Assembly (NCBI GenBank): GCA_022457155.1 | Contig: JAJGOT010000039.1 | Span: forward strand, 1,596,001-1,660,000 | Length of the DNA stretch: 64,000 nucleotides | Source of the DNA: Cladopsammia gracilis | Taxonomy: Eukaryota > Cnidaria > Anthozoa > Scleractinia > Dendrophylliidae | Direction of reading: 5' to 3' | Shown: in pieces, positions 1-11,698 of the stretch | Position numbering within the stretch: the first letter of the stretch is position 1 | How the letters are laid out: each line of letters begins with the position of its first letter | Notes under the pieces: model-generated | The model's database searches: none | Seen by the model: only the letters and a program-made list of their open reading frames with translations | What the model was told of the DNA's origin: nothing | Position numbers and translations under genes: made by a program

Positions 1-316
1 ATCGCTAAACTTTTGCAGTGCATCCTCCCCCGAGCTTCGCGAGGTTCTGCAAGACATGTATTTCTAGTTTAAGTTAAATTTATTCCACTCATTTTTGGCA
101 TGTGTATAATCTTTTTCTGATGTACATGTATGCTCATTATTGAGTCGTGCCTTGGCTCTGAGCCAAGGCGAACGACTCTATAAAATGGGCTGCAATTTGT
201 GAAAAAGTTCAGATTTTTCAAGTGGTTTATAGCCTGAGGCGAGGTGTAGTGACGTCATATCGTTGATATAGCAACTTCAAGCTCATGGATGATTGGATTT
301 ATTCACAACATAAGAA
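1..316. other. Left edge, no gene; contains a 37-nt hairpin
   Basis: No coding signal is seen. The one clear structure is an inverted repeat at 142-178: outer arms GAGTCGT/ACGACTC enclose inner arms GCCTTGGCTC/GAGCCAAGGC with a one-base centre. It could be part of an unrecognised repeat that continues left of the window. Confidence 0.6.
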
Positions 317-415
317 ACACGAACCGAGGCCACCCAGACAAAATTTTGAGACAAATTTTGAAATTAGCCAATCACAAGTCGATATCTAAACAATGAAATC
401 GCGCATAATTATACT
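317..415 (+). repeat. Left terminal inverted repeat of the Tc1/IS630-like element
   Basis: Matches the reverse complement of 2911-3008. It begins ACACGAACCGAGG and runs through a segment rich in AAATTTTG; the match fades just after 415. Confidence 0.88.
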
Positions 416-492
416 TGACCAGTCTGTTTGTTTTGTTCGCAGGCGCAAAATTCAAATTTTGAAGTGCGCACTGTGTCGAGAATCTTCTAAAA

Positions 493-1497
493 ATGAATTG
501 CCGCGTTTGCGTAAATCAATCTGGAAGGTATTATGATAACGGCCGCCGATACTCCCAAATTCTACGCGAGGAAGTTTTGGATTTGTATCACAATGGCACA
601 TCACAGCGAGAAATTGCACGTGAGCTAAAGACGAGTCGTTGTTTTGTTCAAAAAGTGTGTTCTGGCTACAACCACACAAACTCCGCTGTTCCAGTTTCCA
701 AAAGTAATCCACCCAGAAATGTGATAACTCAAGATGTCATCGATTGTATTGAGATCGAAAAGTTAGTGAAACCGAGTGCACATACACCAGAAATACAAGA
801 ACGGTTACTTCTTGACGGAATTGTTCACCTGTTGGATTTACCCTGTAAGTCTGCGATATCAAAGTGCATTAGAGAGGATCTGCACATGACCAAAAAGAGG
901 ATTTAACAAATTCCACAAGAATCGCAAAAAGTGGAAAACATTGAATTAACGAACGAATTCCTTGATAAAATCAGTGATTTGCGTCCTGGAACGGTTCACT
1001 GTTTCGACGAAAGCAGCGTGATCAAAACTACTTGCAACAGAAAACATGGTAATTCCCCTATAGGTGAACCAGCGCTAGAAATCCATCGATATGCATCAAA
1101 TGCAAACTATACAATCAATCTACTCCACTCTCCATTTGAAATTGACCACGTGAGTGTCATAGATGGGCCATCAAACGGACAAGAACTACTTTTGTTTTTT
1201 GAGGAAGTAATAAACCTTACAAGAGCCGATGGTTCAGCTGTTGTTGAACGAGGGGACTCCATTGTAATGGATAACTGTGGGTTCCATCACGGACATTTCG
1301 TTGAACCTATAATGACTGAAATACTAAACGAATGCGGAGTGCAACTGATATTCCAACCACCGTACTCTCCACAGTTCAATATGTGTGAATTATGTTTTCA
1401 TCAGATAAAAGCTTTCCTCCGACGCAATCCCCACCTGGCACAACAGGAAACGGAATATGCTATTTATGTCAGTGCATTACACTGGAAAATTCAATGA
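493..1497 (+). pseudogene. IS630/Tc1-type transposase, interrupted by one in-frame stop
   Basis: The N-terminal part (493-906) carries a helix-turn-helix with the segment 'NGTSQREIARELKTSRCFV'. After a TAA at 904-906 the same frame continues (931-1497) into a DDE catalytic domain. The first Asp lies in 'HCFDESS', the second in 'IVMDNCGFHHG', and the final acidic residue in 'YSPQFNMCELCF', the usual PYSP-N-E context of Tc1/IS630 enzymes. The family excises and reinserts DNA at TA sites by cut and paste. Apart from the single stop the reading frame is undamaged, so inactivation looks recent or the stop is a variant of this copy. The start is the ATG at 493; no better upstream ATG is seen. Confidence 0.88.
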
Positions 1498-1656
1498 ATT
1501 ATTTCAGACATTGTGGATATCTGTTTTAACTGCTTCATAAGTTCATTTTATTTCCAACAGAAGCCCGAAAAGTTAAAGTTAGGTCAACAAAGGGCCCGTG
1601 GTCGATAAAAGTTCCATGACAAAATTTAAACATTATTAATACACAAACATTGTACA

Positions 1657-2244
1657 TCATTTGAACTTTGAACAAAACATATGTCCTCCTGGTATAAAAG
1701 CAAGAGACTGATCCAAGCATTGTGAAACTCGAAGAAGGTCTCTCTGGGCACAATAAACTAAATATCGGCAAGGCATGATAATCCCTCCACCTTTGTCCCA
1801 TTTCTTTGGCCACGGAGGTTTGCTGTCTTGTTCAAGGCTTGTTATCTCGCTGGAATGGAGTTGAAAAGGAATGTTAGTGGCTGTGCTTGTCTTAAATTTT
1901 TTTCTAACCTGAAGTTATCGTTATGAGTTTTCGGGTCTTACCAAAAAAATACTTATTGCTTCCTGAAAGTTGTCAAATAAGAATCGCAGATAGGTGGAAA
2001 ATCCCATGGGAGCGTGGCCAATAATTTCTTCCTGCTCATTTTGAACAACAACTGTATTGTCGTAGAGGTTACCCCCTTCTGGATGGCACTCGTAAGCACG
2101 CCCCACGGTTGTTTCGTTTTGGTAGACATGCCTTCCTTTCAAAACTGCTCTGTGAATTACAATTTTGGGCGTTTTAAAAGAAAAGGGCCATGTAGTTTCG
2201 GTTGCGTGCCGAATGTCACAGCTTGTCACGCAGAACAACTGCAC
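1657..2244 (-). CDS. HIRAN-like domain protein carried by the transposon
   Basis: On the minus strand, 2244 down to about 1945 encodes a segment with 'GRHVYQNETTVGRAYEC', then 'GGNLYDNTVVV' and 'EEIIGHAP'. This order (G-rich strand, E-x-x-N-x-x-D-x-x-A/V-V, then V/I-G-H-x-P) is the HIRAN pattern, a DNA-end-binding domain. The frame stops at 1921, but a second open stretch (about 1914-1657) starts after a CAG and encodes 'KGGGIIMPCRYLVY', which resembles the C-terminal half of such proteins. Between them lies a GTAAGA...CAG segment of only 33 bp. It may be a very short intron or a frameshift scar. The function within the transposon is unknown. Confidence 0.5.
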
Positions 2245-2910
2245 CGCCAGCGGCTAAAAACAAAATAAAATCTGGATTGGACAACATGCGATGTCGAAGA
2301 AGCAGTTAGTGCTTACTAAAAGGGGGAAAGACAGATATGCTTCGCTGTAAGGAAATTATCGATGGAATAATTCATTAAAATGACGTCTGCAGTACATTTG
2401 CGTGAAAAGAACTTCATAACGCGAAAAAACTTTCACATAAACTATAGCTGAAACATTTGATCTGAAATAAACAACAGCAATTATCATTTGCAAGCGAAAA
2501 CTGCCGATATCCGCCGGCATTTATTTTGCCGCCTAATATTATTTATGCTAAAAGCTGGCAAAAAGTTACATTGTAATGAGAAATCCAGTTTTGAATCCGG
2601 TTTATTCCACAACATCCGTAGTCCATGAATTTTTCCAACCTTTCATAACACATTGAGAAATCAACAACACCGTGGGAACGAAGCACAGTGATTGGCTGGA
2701 AAACTTGAAGCTCAATTTCTCTTAGACAGAAGAATTTCGCGTCTTGAATGACCGTCACGTTGCAACTCGCGGCAAAATGGCTTCATCTCGGCCATCAGAA
2801 GTTTATGAGTGGCTGTCCTCAATATCGCATGGGTTGAACATAGAACGATTGGCCATTGAATTTGAGAGTCGTGGTTTCAGAAGCAAGAACGCAATTTGAA
2901 CTGGCCCTGA

Positions 2911-3008
2911 GTATAACTATGCACAATTTCATTGTTTAGATCTCAACTTGTGATTGGCTAATTTCAAAATTTGTCTCAAAATTTTGTTTGGGTGGCCTCG
3001 GTTCGTGT
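2911..3008 (-). repeat. Right terminal inverted repeat of the Tc1/IS630-like element
   Basis: Inverted copy of 317-415, ending CCTCGGTTCGTGT at 3008. Confidence 0.88.
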
Positions 3009-3009
3009 G

Positions 3010-5746
3010 GTCGCACTGTAAAGATATTGAAAAGCAGTTGAAAGTACCTTTTGTGATTTATGCAGATTTTGAATTGATTTTAAAACCGTGTGAACAAAAT
3101 AATTTAGAAACGAAAAGGGGAAAGAAATCAAACACAGAAAAAATACACGAGCGTGAAGCGAGCGGGTTTTGTTATATTGTAGTGTCTGAGATTGATGATT
3201 GTATGACAGCACCTGTAGTTTATTGCGGGGAAAATGCTGTGGATATATTTTTAGATTGTATGTTAGTAGAAGAAAAAAAGGATCAGTGACATTTTGAATC
3301 ATGTGGTTCCTATGAAAATAACAGCAGCAGAAGAGCAAAATTTTCAAAACGTAACGCACTGTCACATTTGTGAAGAGGAACTTGGCACTGACCACGTGAG
3401 AGATCACTGTCATTTGACGGGAAAATACCGAGGTGCAGCGCACAACGGTTGCAATTTAAGTTATAAATTTACTTCTAGAATACCAGTCATTCTTCACAAT
3501 CTGAAAAATTGATGGCCATTTGTTGGTTAAGGCTATGGGCAAGATTAAAGACAAACCCACTACCGTCATACCGAATAACGATGAAAAATGTATCTCGTTT
3601 TCAATTGGGGATTTAGGTTTTCTCGACTCGTTTCAGATTTTAAGTGTTTCCTTAGAACAACTTGTGTCTAATTTAGCGAAAGAAGGAGAAGGTAAATTTC
3701 ATTTGCTCAAACGCTACACTGATCAAGACAAACTACACCTGTTGTTAAGGAAGGGAGTTTACCACTATGAATATGTTGATAGTTTTGTAAAGTTTACTGA
3801 AACGGAACTTCCTTGCAAAGAAGTTTTCTTCAACTCATTAAAAAAATGAAGACATTTCCAAAGAAGATTATAATCACGCGCAAAATGTATTCACGCAATA
3901 GGCCATTTCCGAGTTACGTTACCCCTCGTTGTCAAAGTGAGGCTAGGTGCACAACCTTTCATATGAAAATGAGTTTTCATTCACATGCAAATGAAAACTC
4001 ATTTTCATGTGAAAGGTTTCGCACCTAGCCTCGCTTTGATAGAGAGGCTAGAGGCAACTCGGAAATGGCCTATTTCAATGTCGTCCCCTGGGGGATTATC
4101 ATGATTTGTATGTAAAATCAGTGTTTGAAAATTTTAGAGATATTTGCATGATTATTACAAACTTGACCCCACGCACTTTTACACTGCTCCAGGGCTTAAC
4201 TGGGCTGCTTGTTTTGTGGGGGGTTGAATTGGAACTACTAACGGACCCTGACATGTTTTTTTTGTGTTTTGAGAGTGGAATTAGGGGTGGTATTTCTATG
4301 ATTAGCAATCGCCATAGCAAAGCAAACAACCCTTATATATTTAGTTATGAACCAGACAAAGAATCGAAATACAATATTTATTTAGATGCAAATAATTTGT
4401 ATGGCTATGCAATGTCACAACCATTACCCCACGAAGGTTTTTCATGGTTATCGCAAGATGAGATTGATCGATTAGATATTGTGAATGTACCAGATGATCA
4501 TGAAGAGGGATATGTGCTTGAGGTTGATCTACTTTACCCAAGCAAGCTGTATGAATCGCACAGCAATTACCCTCTGGCGCCAGAAAGAATGAACGTTCGA
4601 GATGAAATGCTCTCACCTTATTGTCAACAGCTCAAACATGACTTGAAACTCACAGAGGCTTCCGTTGAGAAATTAGTACCAAACTTATATGACAAGAAAA
4701 AGTACATAATGCACTATCGAAAGCTAAAACTCTACCTAAGTCTTGGTATGGAATTGGTGAAAGTTCATAGAGTGCTGGTCTTTCAACAGAGTTCTTGGTT
4801 GAAAACTTATATTGATTTAAACACGGAAAAGCGAAAACACGCTGCAAATGATTTTGAAAAAGATTTTTTCAAGTTGTTAAACAACTCGGGATTCGGCAAG
4901 ACCATGGAGAATCTACGACATCGTGCCTGTAAATATTGAACTAGTGACTAGGGAGGACAAATTGAGAAAAATCACAAAGCAACCTACATTTGAGTATTTC
5001 AAGATTTACTCACCTGAACTTGTTTCTGTGAAAAAGAGAAAAGTAAGCTTGTACCTGAATCGTCCCATCTATGCTGGGTTTGCCATCTTGGATTTATCAA
5101 AAGTGCTCATGTATGACTTCCACTACAATTTCATCAAAGAAAAGTATGGAAAACAAGCAAAGGTTTTGTTCACCGATACAGACAGTTTATGTTATGAGAT
5201 CACAGCAAAGGACATATATCAAGATATATCAAATTACTCTGAAATGTTTCACTTTTCTGATTACCCAAAGGACCATTTCCTCCACGACACAACTAACAAA
5301 AAGGTGATTGGAAAATTTAAAGATGAAACAAGTGGCATTGTGATCGTGGAATTTGTTGATCTCATACCCAAGATGTACTCTAATCTCTACACAAAGAAAG
5401 ACGAGCAAGTGGAAAAAAGACTGCTAAAGGCATCGCGAAGCATGTCACCAAACAAACAATCAAACATCATCATTATAAAGAATGTTTGTTCAAGAAGGTA
5501 CAGCAAACGGCAACGATGCATCAGCTACGCAGCTTTCATCGCAATATCTTTTCGATCAAACTCAATAAAGTCGGGTTAAGTCCATATGACGATAAGCGTT
5601 ACATTTTGGGTTATGGTTGTGACGCTCTTGCATATGGCCATTTTACGTTAAGAGAGTCCATTTTAGATGATCATGATTATGAACTTGTGGAATTATTAGC
5701 AGATTTGTATATAGTCTTGGAAATAGTTTTGACTGAATGTTCATAG
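3010..5746 (+). pseudogene. Orphan Polinton-type DNA polymerase B relic (DNA_pol_B_2 family)
   Basis: Several plus-strand frames together spell a protein-primed family B polymerase. Exonuclease motif I lies in 'PFVIYADFELIL' (about 3045). A CxxC...H-rich endonuclease-VII-like segment 'VRDHCHLTGKYRGAAHNGCN' is near 3400. Polymerase motif A is 'YLDANNLYGYAM' (about 4385), motif B 'LLNNSGFGKTMEN' (about 4875) and motif C 'FTDTDSLCYEI' (about 5175). Frames change near 3290, 3510, 3850, 4930 and 5420, and a MITE sits at 3901-4070. The N-terminus before exonuclease motif I is missing, ending at the transposon repeat at 3008. No other Polinton gene lies next to it, so it is a lone fragment of an old element. 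Confidence 0.9.
3901..4070. mobile_element. 170-bp foldback MITE inserted in the polymerase relic
   Basis: The whole 170 bp is a near-perfect hairpin. It starts GGCCATTTCCGAGTT, ends AACTCGGAAATGGCC, and has a centre rich in CATATGAAAATGAG/CTCATTTTCATGTG. A TA flanks each side (3899-3900 and 4071-4072), the target duplication expected for Tc1/mariner-type MITEs. Polymerase coding sequence is recognisable directly before and after it. Confidence 0.9.
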
Positions 5747-6054
5747 GTTAATAATTTGTAAATAAATCATTGGATTGTTTGACACGTGGCTTGTTTTCTG
5801 TCTTCTCCCACACGCGCAATCTCCGCTCGCGTTCCCACGCGTGATATCCACGCCGAAATGTGTTCCCCAACGCGCCCTTCTAGGAAAAACACAGTACTAA
5901 AATGGCGTTTTTGACGCTTTTGGCCTTCGAAATAGGCATAAATATCACGTTGTAAACAGTTTTTGTTCACTTTAAACGGTTCTCCGTGGTAACACACCAT
6001 ATAGTCGCCCCCTATAGTGGTGCTATAGTGATGTTGTGTACTATGCAAAAAAGC
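5747..6054. other. No gene recognised
   Basis: Contains a CG-rich stretch (about 5800-5880) with repeated ACGCG words and then ordinary sequence. No coding or RNA signal can be supported. Confidence 0.4.
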
Positions 6055-6440
6055 GTCTGTTCTTTTATGTCCTTATTCGTCCTCATCAGTCCGTATTCGT
6101 CCTTAATTATATGTCCTTATTCGTCCTTATCTGTCCTTTCTAGTCCTTTTCTGTCCTTACCAGTCCTTTTCTGTCGTTATTCATCCTTTTCTGTCTTTAT
6201 TCGTCCTCATCTGTCCTTATTCGTCCTTATCTGTCCTTATTCGTCCTTATCTGTCCTTTTATGTCCTTATTCGTCCTTATCTGTCCTTATTCGTCCTCAT
6301 CAGTCCTTATTCGTCCTTATCTGGCCTTACTCGTCCTGATCTGTCCTTTCTCGTCCTTTTCTGCCCTTACCAGTCCTTTTCTGTCCTTATACGTCCTTAT
6401 CTGTCATTATTCGTCCTTATATGTCCTTTTCTATCCTTAT
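6055..6440. repeat. Minisatellite, 10/20-bp unit TGTCCTTATTCGTCCTTATC
   Basis: About 38 imperfect copies of a 10-bp unit alternate between TGTCCTTATx and CGTCCTTATx, making a 20-bp higher-order repeat. Variants include CAGTCCTT and TGTCCTTTTC. Open frames through the array encode a repetitive hydrophobic string and are not taken as a gene. Confidence 0.9.
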
Positions 6441-8246
6441 TACTCGAGCTTTCGTAGGAGCGAGAGTCTTAAAATGCAGGCCGTTCTTTTTTTCGTCGGT
6501 AGCCAAATTGGGGGTCATGGTCCCAGGCGTTCCTAGCGTAGACCGTGGAAACTGGGGACGAGAATCGCATCGACGTGATTGTTTAGTGTTCACTCGAAAA
6601 TTTTTTTTCCACGATGTCGAAAAGGGGAAGGTATGTCAAATGTGTCAGCAAATGGTGTCATCTTTTCTACGCTCAAACATACAGACCTACACACCGTTCG
6701 CGGTAGATCCACTTTCAAAGAAGGCATAATTAATGACGTACATTTCGAAACGGTTCGTTCCGCGAACTCAAAGTAGCAAAGGAATCAAATGATTTAGCAA
6801 ACATCTTACCAGAATCAAACCAGAAATCACGTGTTATCAATGATCAGAAAATGTGGACAAACTGTTACTACAGACGACAAAAGAACATTTACGAACTTTT
6901 CAGGTGCTGATAAAGACATGACGCAGCGTGATCAAACACTAGGAAACGACAATATGGACGCCATGTTGGATTGCACAAGTGACTCTCGTCAAAGTGAAGC
7001 TGAGATACACGTAATTGTCGTATTATCTGACTTTTGTCATTTTTATTGTATTTTGTTTATTTTTTTTTCATAACGGTTTACATAAAAGGGACAGAAAAAA
7101 AAAGGACAGAAAAAAATATTAAAGACAAGAAGGGAAATTACAAAGAATCAAGTTTACATACAATTTACAATAAAAATAGAATTAACAAAATTACAAAAGG
7201 ACGGATTACAAATAACAAAGTTTACAAAGGCCAAATAGAAAACCTACGTATGTTACAACAGTATGACTTGTCGCTACAAAAAGAGTAATTTATATAAATA
7301 ATTGAAATATTCTATACCATGAAGATTTTATTTTATGAAACGAAACAACAACTAATCAAGGAGAAACAAGTAGCCCGATGGGCTTCGAAACTGGCTCGTT
7401 TTGTCTCAGTTTTCACCCGGTTTTCATTTTAGAGTTTTATATTAGCAATCCACAGTATACAATCTAGAATATATTTATATGCACAGTCCAGTCTACATTT
7501 ACATTTACATTCCACAGCCCGCTTCAAGCACTCCTTAAGGACAGATTATTTTATTGTTAGGGGAGGGAGGAGGGGAGGGGGGGTGGGCAATTACCAGAAA
7601 AAAATTCCTGAAAAAAAAAATTCCCCCCCCCCAAAAAAAAAAAAAAAAAGTCCCTCCCTTTGTAGGCTACAATTTCAGGTCTCTATTTTTTTTCTCTAAT
7701 CGGCTCGGTACTGTTAGAAAAAAACACAAGTTTAGAATTTTGTACATTTTTTTTTTCGCTTTAAAATCCTTGAAACCGCCCACTACAAGGAATCAGGATT
7801 GTTTAAACACAGGCATTTTGGAGAATCGGTCATAGGATTTCGAATAAATTAACAATATCAACATGATCGATCGCGACCATAGCGTGACATAAATTCGAGA
7901 TGTTCGGAATTTCAACGTGACTCCATGGCGTAATGCTTAAGAATTGTTTACTCATCAGCTGACTTGCCGGGACGTGCTTTCTAAACTCAACCGTTTGACA
8001 ATTGATTTGGTTAGAAAAGTTCAACCCGCTTTCCTTTTACTAGAAATAGAACACATTCTGAAATCACAGCGATTTAATGTTTAACAATTCCGTCGAAATT
8101 AGAATGGTAAATATTTCAATTGTAAATTGTCGTTTCGATGACATCACTGATTTCTGAAAACCGGAAGTAAACTAGGTACGGTGTTGGCCGCAGCAAAATC
8201 GATTCCCGGGGCAGGTGACACGACAGAAAAAAAGGGTATTTTAAGA
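6441..8246. other. No gene recognised; low-complexity tracts
   Basis: Short open frames with no recognisable domain are scattered here. 7070-7270 is A-rich with AAGGACAG words. 7555-7655 is a G-run followed by C and A homopolymers (C10 then about A17), a hard-to-sequence tract. Nothing else can be supported. Confidence 0.4.
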
Positions 8247-8276
8247 ACTGACTCGTCGCGAGCGACGAGCCAGTTA
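8247..8276. repeat. 30-bp hairpin next to the 3' end of a minus-strand LINE
   Basis: AACTGACTCGTCGC and GCGACGAGCCAGTT are inverted with one mismatch and a two-base centre. It lies just downstream of the last recognisable LINE coding sequence on the minus strand. Confidence 0.75.
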
Positions 8277-8279
8277 ATA

Positions 8280-9955
8280 AGTGGGAGTAAAGGTTTCCAC
8301 TTGTCATTATGATATCTAATTTTATTGTTTTCTCTCGCAATAGAGCGTTCTACAAAGTATGTATTCTTAATTTTCTCTGTTAGCAGCAGAACAGATAAAG
8401 GAGATTTGTTTAATTTACAGCGATAAAGAAAAAACTTGCTTTCCAGGATTATATAATTTGTCAAGGTATTATAGACTTGCAAGTCTTGCCTTCCGAAAAA
8501 TATATCTTTGATCTGAAGAGGTCTGCTCCACTTTAGTTTTCCTCCAAAAGTGGAGCATACCTCGTTCCCAAACGATTGGACTCTCGGACACAGGAAAAGA
8601 AAATGTTCTATAGTTTCGACATCATTTTCACAAAGAACAACAGAGGGGATTCAATTTTTTTAAACTTAAAAAGCATTTTATTTGTATATAAAATTCTATT
8701 TAGTATTTTATGCTGAAACTCCCGCAATTTTGTGCTTAGTGTAGCTCTAAAAGGTATTAGATAGATTTTTTTCCAATCTAATTGATACTCATCGGTATTA
8801 AAACGTTCTTCAAATTTTTTCCCAGCGGTAGGTTGAGTGCATACTTGTGAGACAAACTTGTTATAGAGTGACTTCGACTTAAGTTTTTCAAGGGGAATTG
8901 TGTCATTTTCATATGATATATAAAAAAATTTGGCTCAAAAGGGATGGTAAGGTGAGCTATAGATGATTTACTATTATTCAACATGTTCCGCCATACCGGA
9001 GGCATGGCGTCCAGCATGCTGATCAATAAATATATGTTGCTAGGAGATAGAAGAGATGTCAGAGGCTCCATATTGAACACCAGCATCCCTGCCTCATCGT
9101 AAAGGTCGCCAACCTTGTTTAGACCGATACTACTCATCTTTCGACTATATACTGATTTGTTACCAATGCAAATATACCTATTGTTCCAAAGGATCTGATT
9201 CACTATATCCTCTGTTGTACTAGGATTGCTTTCAGTTAATAAAGACCACGTTGCAATACATATATTCTTGATAGAACTCAGGAATAGCAACTGATAATTT
9301 CTTATCATCAAAGTTACAATGAAACAAAAACTTGTCCCCAACATTCTTCAAATAAAAACCAAGAAATAATTTCCAACCTGCTGGATAGGAGTCCAAATAT
9401 TTCTTAATACACAATATTCTCTGAGTTGAAATCATAGATGCAACGTCTGGCATTGTCAAACCTCCTTCGTCAATAGAATTTATCAAGGCTGCACGCTTTA
9501 CTTTGTCTTTACCGTTCCAAATAAACGCATAAAGTAGCTCATTGATTCTTTTGACAAAATCTGATTTCTTGCAGGAGACTAAAGCAACGCGATAAAGATT
9601 TTTCGGTATGGTAAAGGATTTAATCACTTGAATCCTTCCAATCAACGTAAGACCTCTCCAGGACCAGCTTTGCAGCAATTCTTTTAAAGATTTCTCGATA
9701 GACCCAAAGTTTTTTTCATAAAAACGCGGATGATTATAGGTAAAATGTACCCCCAATATTTTAACAATACCACTTATCTCATTCATGCCTATTTCCGTCG
9801 GTTCCAACACCATATTCCCCAGGGGAATTACCTCGGTCTTCTCATGATTCATTTTAAGACCTGAATATTTTGTGAATTGTTCCACAGTGTTAATTAGATG
9901 GGATAAAGAAATCGTATCACGCACTGAAGTTGTCATGTCATCAGCAAAATGACCT
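8280..9955 (-). pseudogene. 5'-truncated L1/Tx1-like LINE ORF2 relic
   Basis: Reading on the minus strand, the element begins abruptly at the reverse transcriptase FADD motif (about 9945, 'FADDMTTS'). It continues through the thumb region ('YSGLKMNHEKTEV', 'IVKILGVHFTYN', 'RGLTLIGRIQVIKSF', 'FIWNGKDKVKRAAL') to a C-terminal Cys/His segment near 8620 and a terminal helix-rich region near 8440. Frames change at about 9240, 8780 and 8500, so it is dead. Codon context and motifs match the LINE inside Polinton 2's polymerase (59970-62560), suggesting the same clade. Confidence 0.85.
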
Positions 9956-9989
9956 TAATACCTTTTATTTGATCATTATTTCGTATGTT

Positions 9990-11698
9990 TATTACTCTTG
10001 GCTTAGGCTTATAAGTGATGTCATGGAGCAAACTAACAAAGACAGCATTCCTGGTATTCTTGTGTCACTGGATTTTCGTAAAGCTTTTGATACATTGGAA
10101 TGGTCCTGTATACAACATTCTTTAAAAGCGTATAACTTTGGAGAAGGCCTAAGAAAATGGGTCAAGGTGTTCTATAGCGAGATCGAAAGTGCAGCAGTTA
10201 ACAATGGTTTCGCAACTAACTGGATAAAACCTTCTACTGGAGTGAGGCAAGGCTGCCCACTCTCCCCATATTTGTTTATTCTCTCAGCAGAAATGTCTAA
10301 CAAAATTCGCCAAGGTAATGAGGTCCATGGTATTTCTTTGTTTAGAAATGAAATTAAGCTGAGTCAGTTTGCGGATGATACAAACCTTTTGTGTTCTGAT
10401 TTAATATCAGTGGAAAATGGGTTGCAACTTATAAGATCTTTTGGTGAAATTTCAGGGCTACAACTAAACATTGGAAAGACTAACGCAATGTGGCTAGGCA
10501 AATTAGCCAACCAGAAAGACAAACCATTAAGTCTAAAATGGGTTGATAACCCGACGAGAATATTAGGAATTTTCTTTTCTTACGATAGTAAAGGAAATAA
10601 CAAACATAACTTTGATCTTAAAGTCCAAAAACTTCAAACAAATTTAGATATGTGGAGATCTAGAGACTTAACGTTGTTTGGAAAAGTTTTGATCATTAAG
10701 GCCCTAGGTGTATCACGGCTGATATTCTCTGCTTCAAACATCGATGTCCGAAAAGAGTTTATAGGAAATGTGCAAGGTCGCCTTTTTAAATTTTTATGGA
10801 AAAACAAACAAGACAAGATAAAAAGGACGAGTCTATATCAGGATTATGAAAAAGGTGGACTACGTATGATTGATATGGAAAATATGATAAAAGCATTACG
10901 ACTAGCATGGATTCCTAGACTCTTAAAGAAAGGACATTTCAATTGGAAGACAATCCCAGACTACTATTTTGACAAATGTGGTGGCCTTGATTTTTTACTA
11001 TCTTTCAACTATCGAGTGAAAGACTTTGAATACCTACCTCGCTTTTATAAGGATATTCTACTCTTTTACCCTATATGGTAATACAGACTCGCGTGATACG
11101 ATTCTCTATCATAATAAAGAGATATTAATTGGAGCATAGCCTTTCTTTTTTCATGAATGGTTTAGTAAAGGAGTTAAGACGGTTGTGGACCTTTTGGATA
11201 GTGATGGAAATATCCTTCCATTCAATGAATTTAAATCTAAATATTCTTTGGAAAAGACCAACTTTCTTCAGTACTATCAAGTTGTCAGCGCTATTCCAAA
11301 CCATCTTTTACAAAAAGGTAGAGAACTGATAGCTTTTTCTGATGAAAATATAATAAATGATGACTTAACGTGCTTTCTTCTCGATGAAAATAATAATATA
11401 AACTTATTAAAAACAAAATCAAAGGACTTTTACTGGCTGCTTGTCAACAAATTACGCACAAATCCACAAACCGGACCTAAACGGTGGATTAAATCGATCA
11501 ATCCTGAAAACATATGCTGGGAAGAAATTTTCCAATCAGTTCATAGAATGTGTGTGGAAAACAAATTACGCGAGTTCCATTTTAAATTCATTCATAGAAT
11601 TATTGTGACCAAGAAGGAACTTTTCAGGTTCAAGATTAAGGAAGATAGTGATTGTATTTATTGTGGAGAAGAAGATTCTATTGATCACAGCTTTATAA
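9990..11698 (+). pseudogene. Tx1/L1-like LINE ORF2, first of three pieces
   Basis: Plus-strand reverse transcriptase: 'ILVSLDFRKAFDTLEWS' (catalytic Asp), 'GVRQGCPLSPYLFIL', 'QFADDTNLL' (catalytic DD), 'RILGIFFSYD' and 'DLTLFGKVLIIKALG'. After a frame change near 11080 it continues to a zinc-knuckle-like 'CIYCGEEDSIDHSF' and stops being LINE at 11698. The same frame phase resumes at 14349 for 45 bp and again at 40478, so two large insertions split one original copy. It is truncated 5' within the RT domain and lies head-to-head with the minus-strand LINE at 8280-9955. Confidence 0.88.

Larger units (their letters stand above)
317..3008 (+). mobile_element. Tc1/IS630-like DNA transposon with about 98-bp terminal inverted repeats
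   Basis: Positions 317-415 reappear as the reverse complement at 2911-3008 with only scattered mismatches, so this is one element of about 2.7 kb. It holds a DDE transposase on the plus strand (493-1497, one stop codon) and a second gene on the minus strand (1657-2244) that looks like HIRAN-domain cargo. Positions 2245-2910 show no gene. The expected TA target duplication is not visible at the exact repeat ends, so the outer limits are uncertain by a few bases. A polymerase relic begins immediately to the right. Confidence 0.85.

Noticed and set aside
5986..6536. Open frames encoding a repetitive hydrophobic protein
   Set aside because: They run through the 10/20-bp minisatellite; the protein is only a translation of the repeat.
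6579..6776. Short frame with C-x-x-C near 6640
   Set aside because: Too short and isolated to call a zinc finger, and followed by stops in every frame.
8280..11698. Head-to-head LINEs as one twin-primed insertion
   Set aside because: Both halves contain the FADD motif and the downstream region, so they overlap in content and must be two separate copies.
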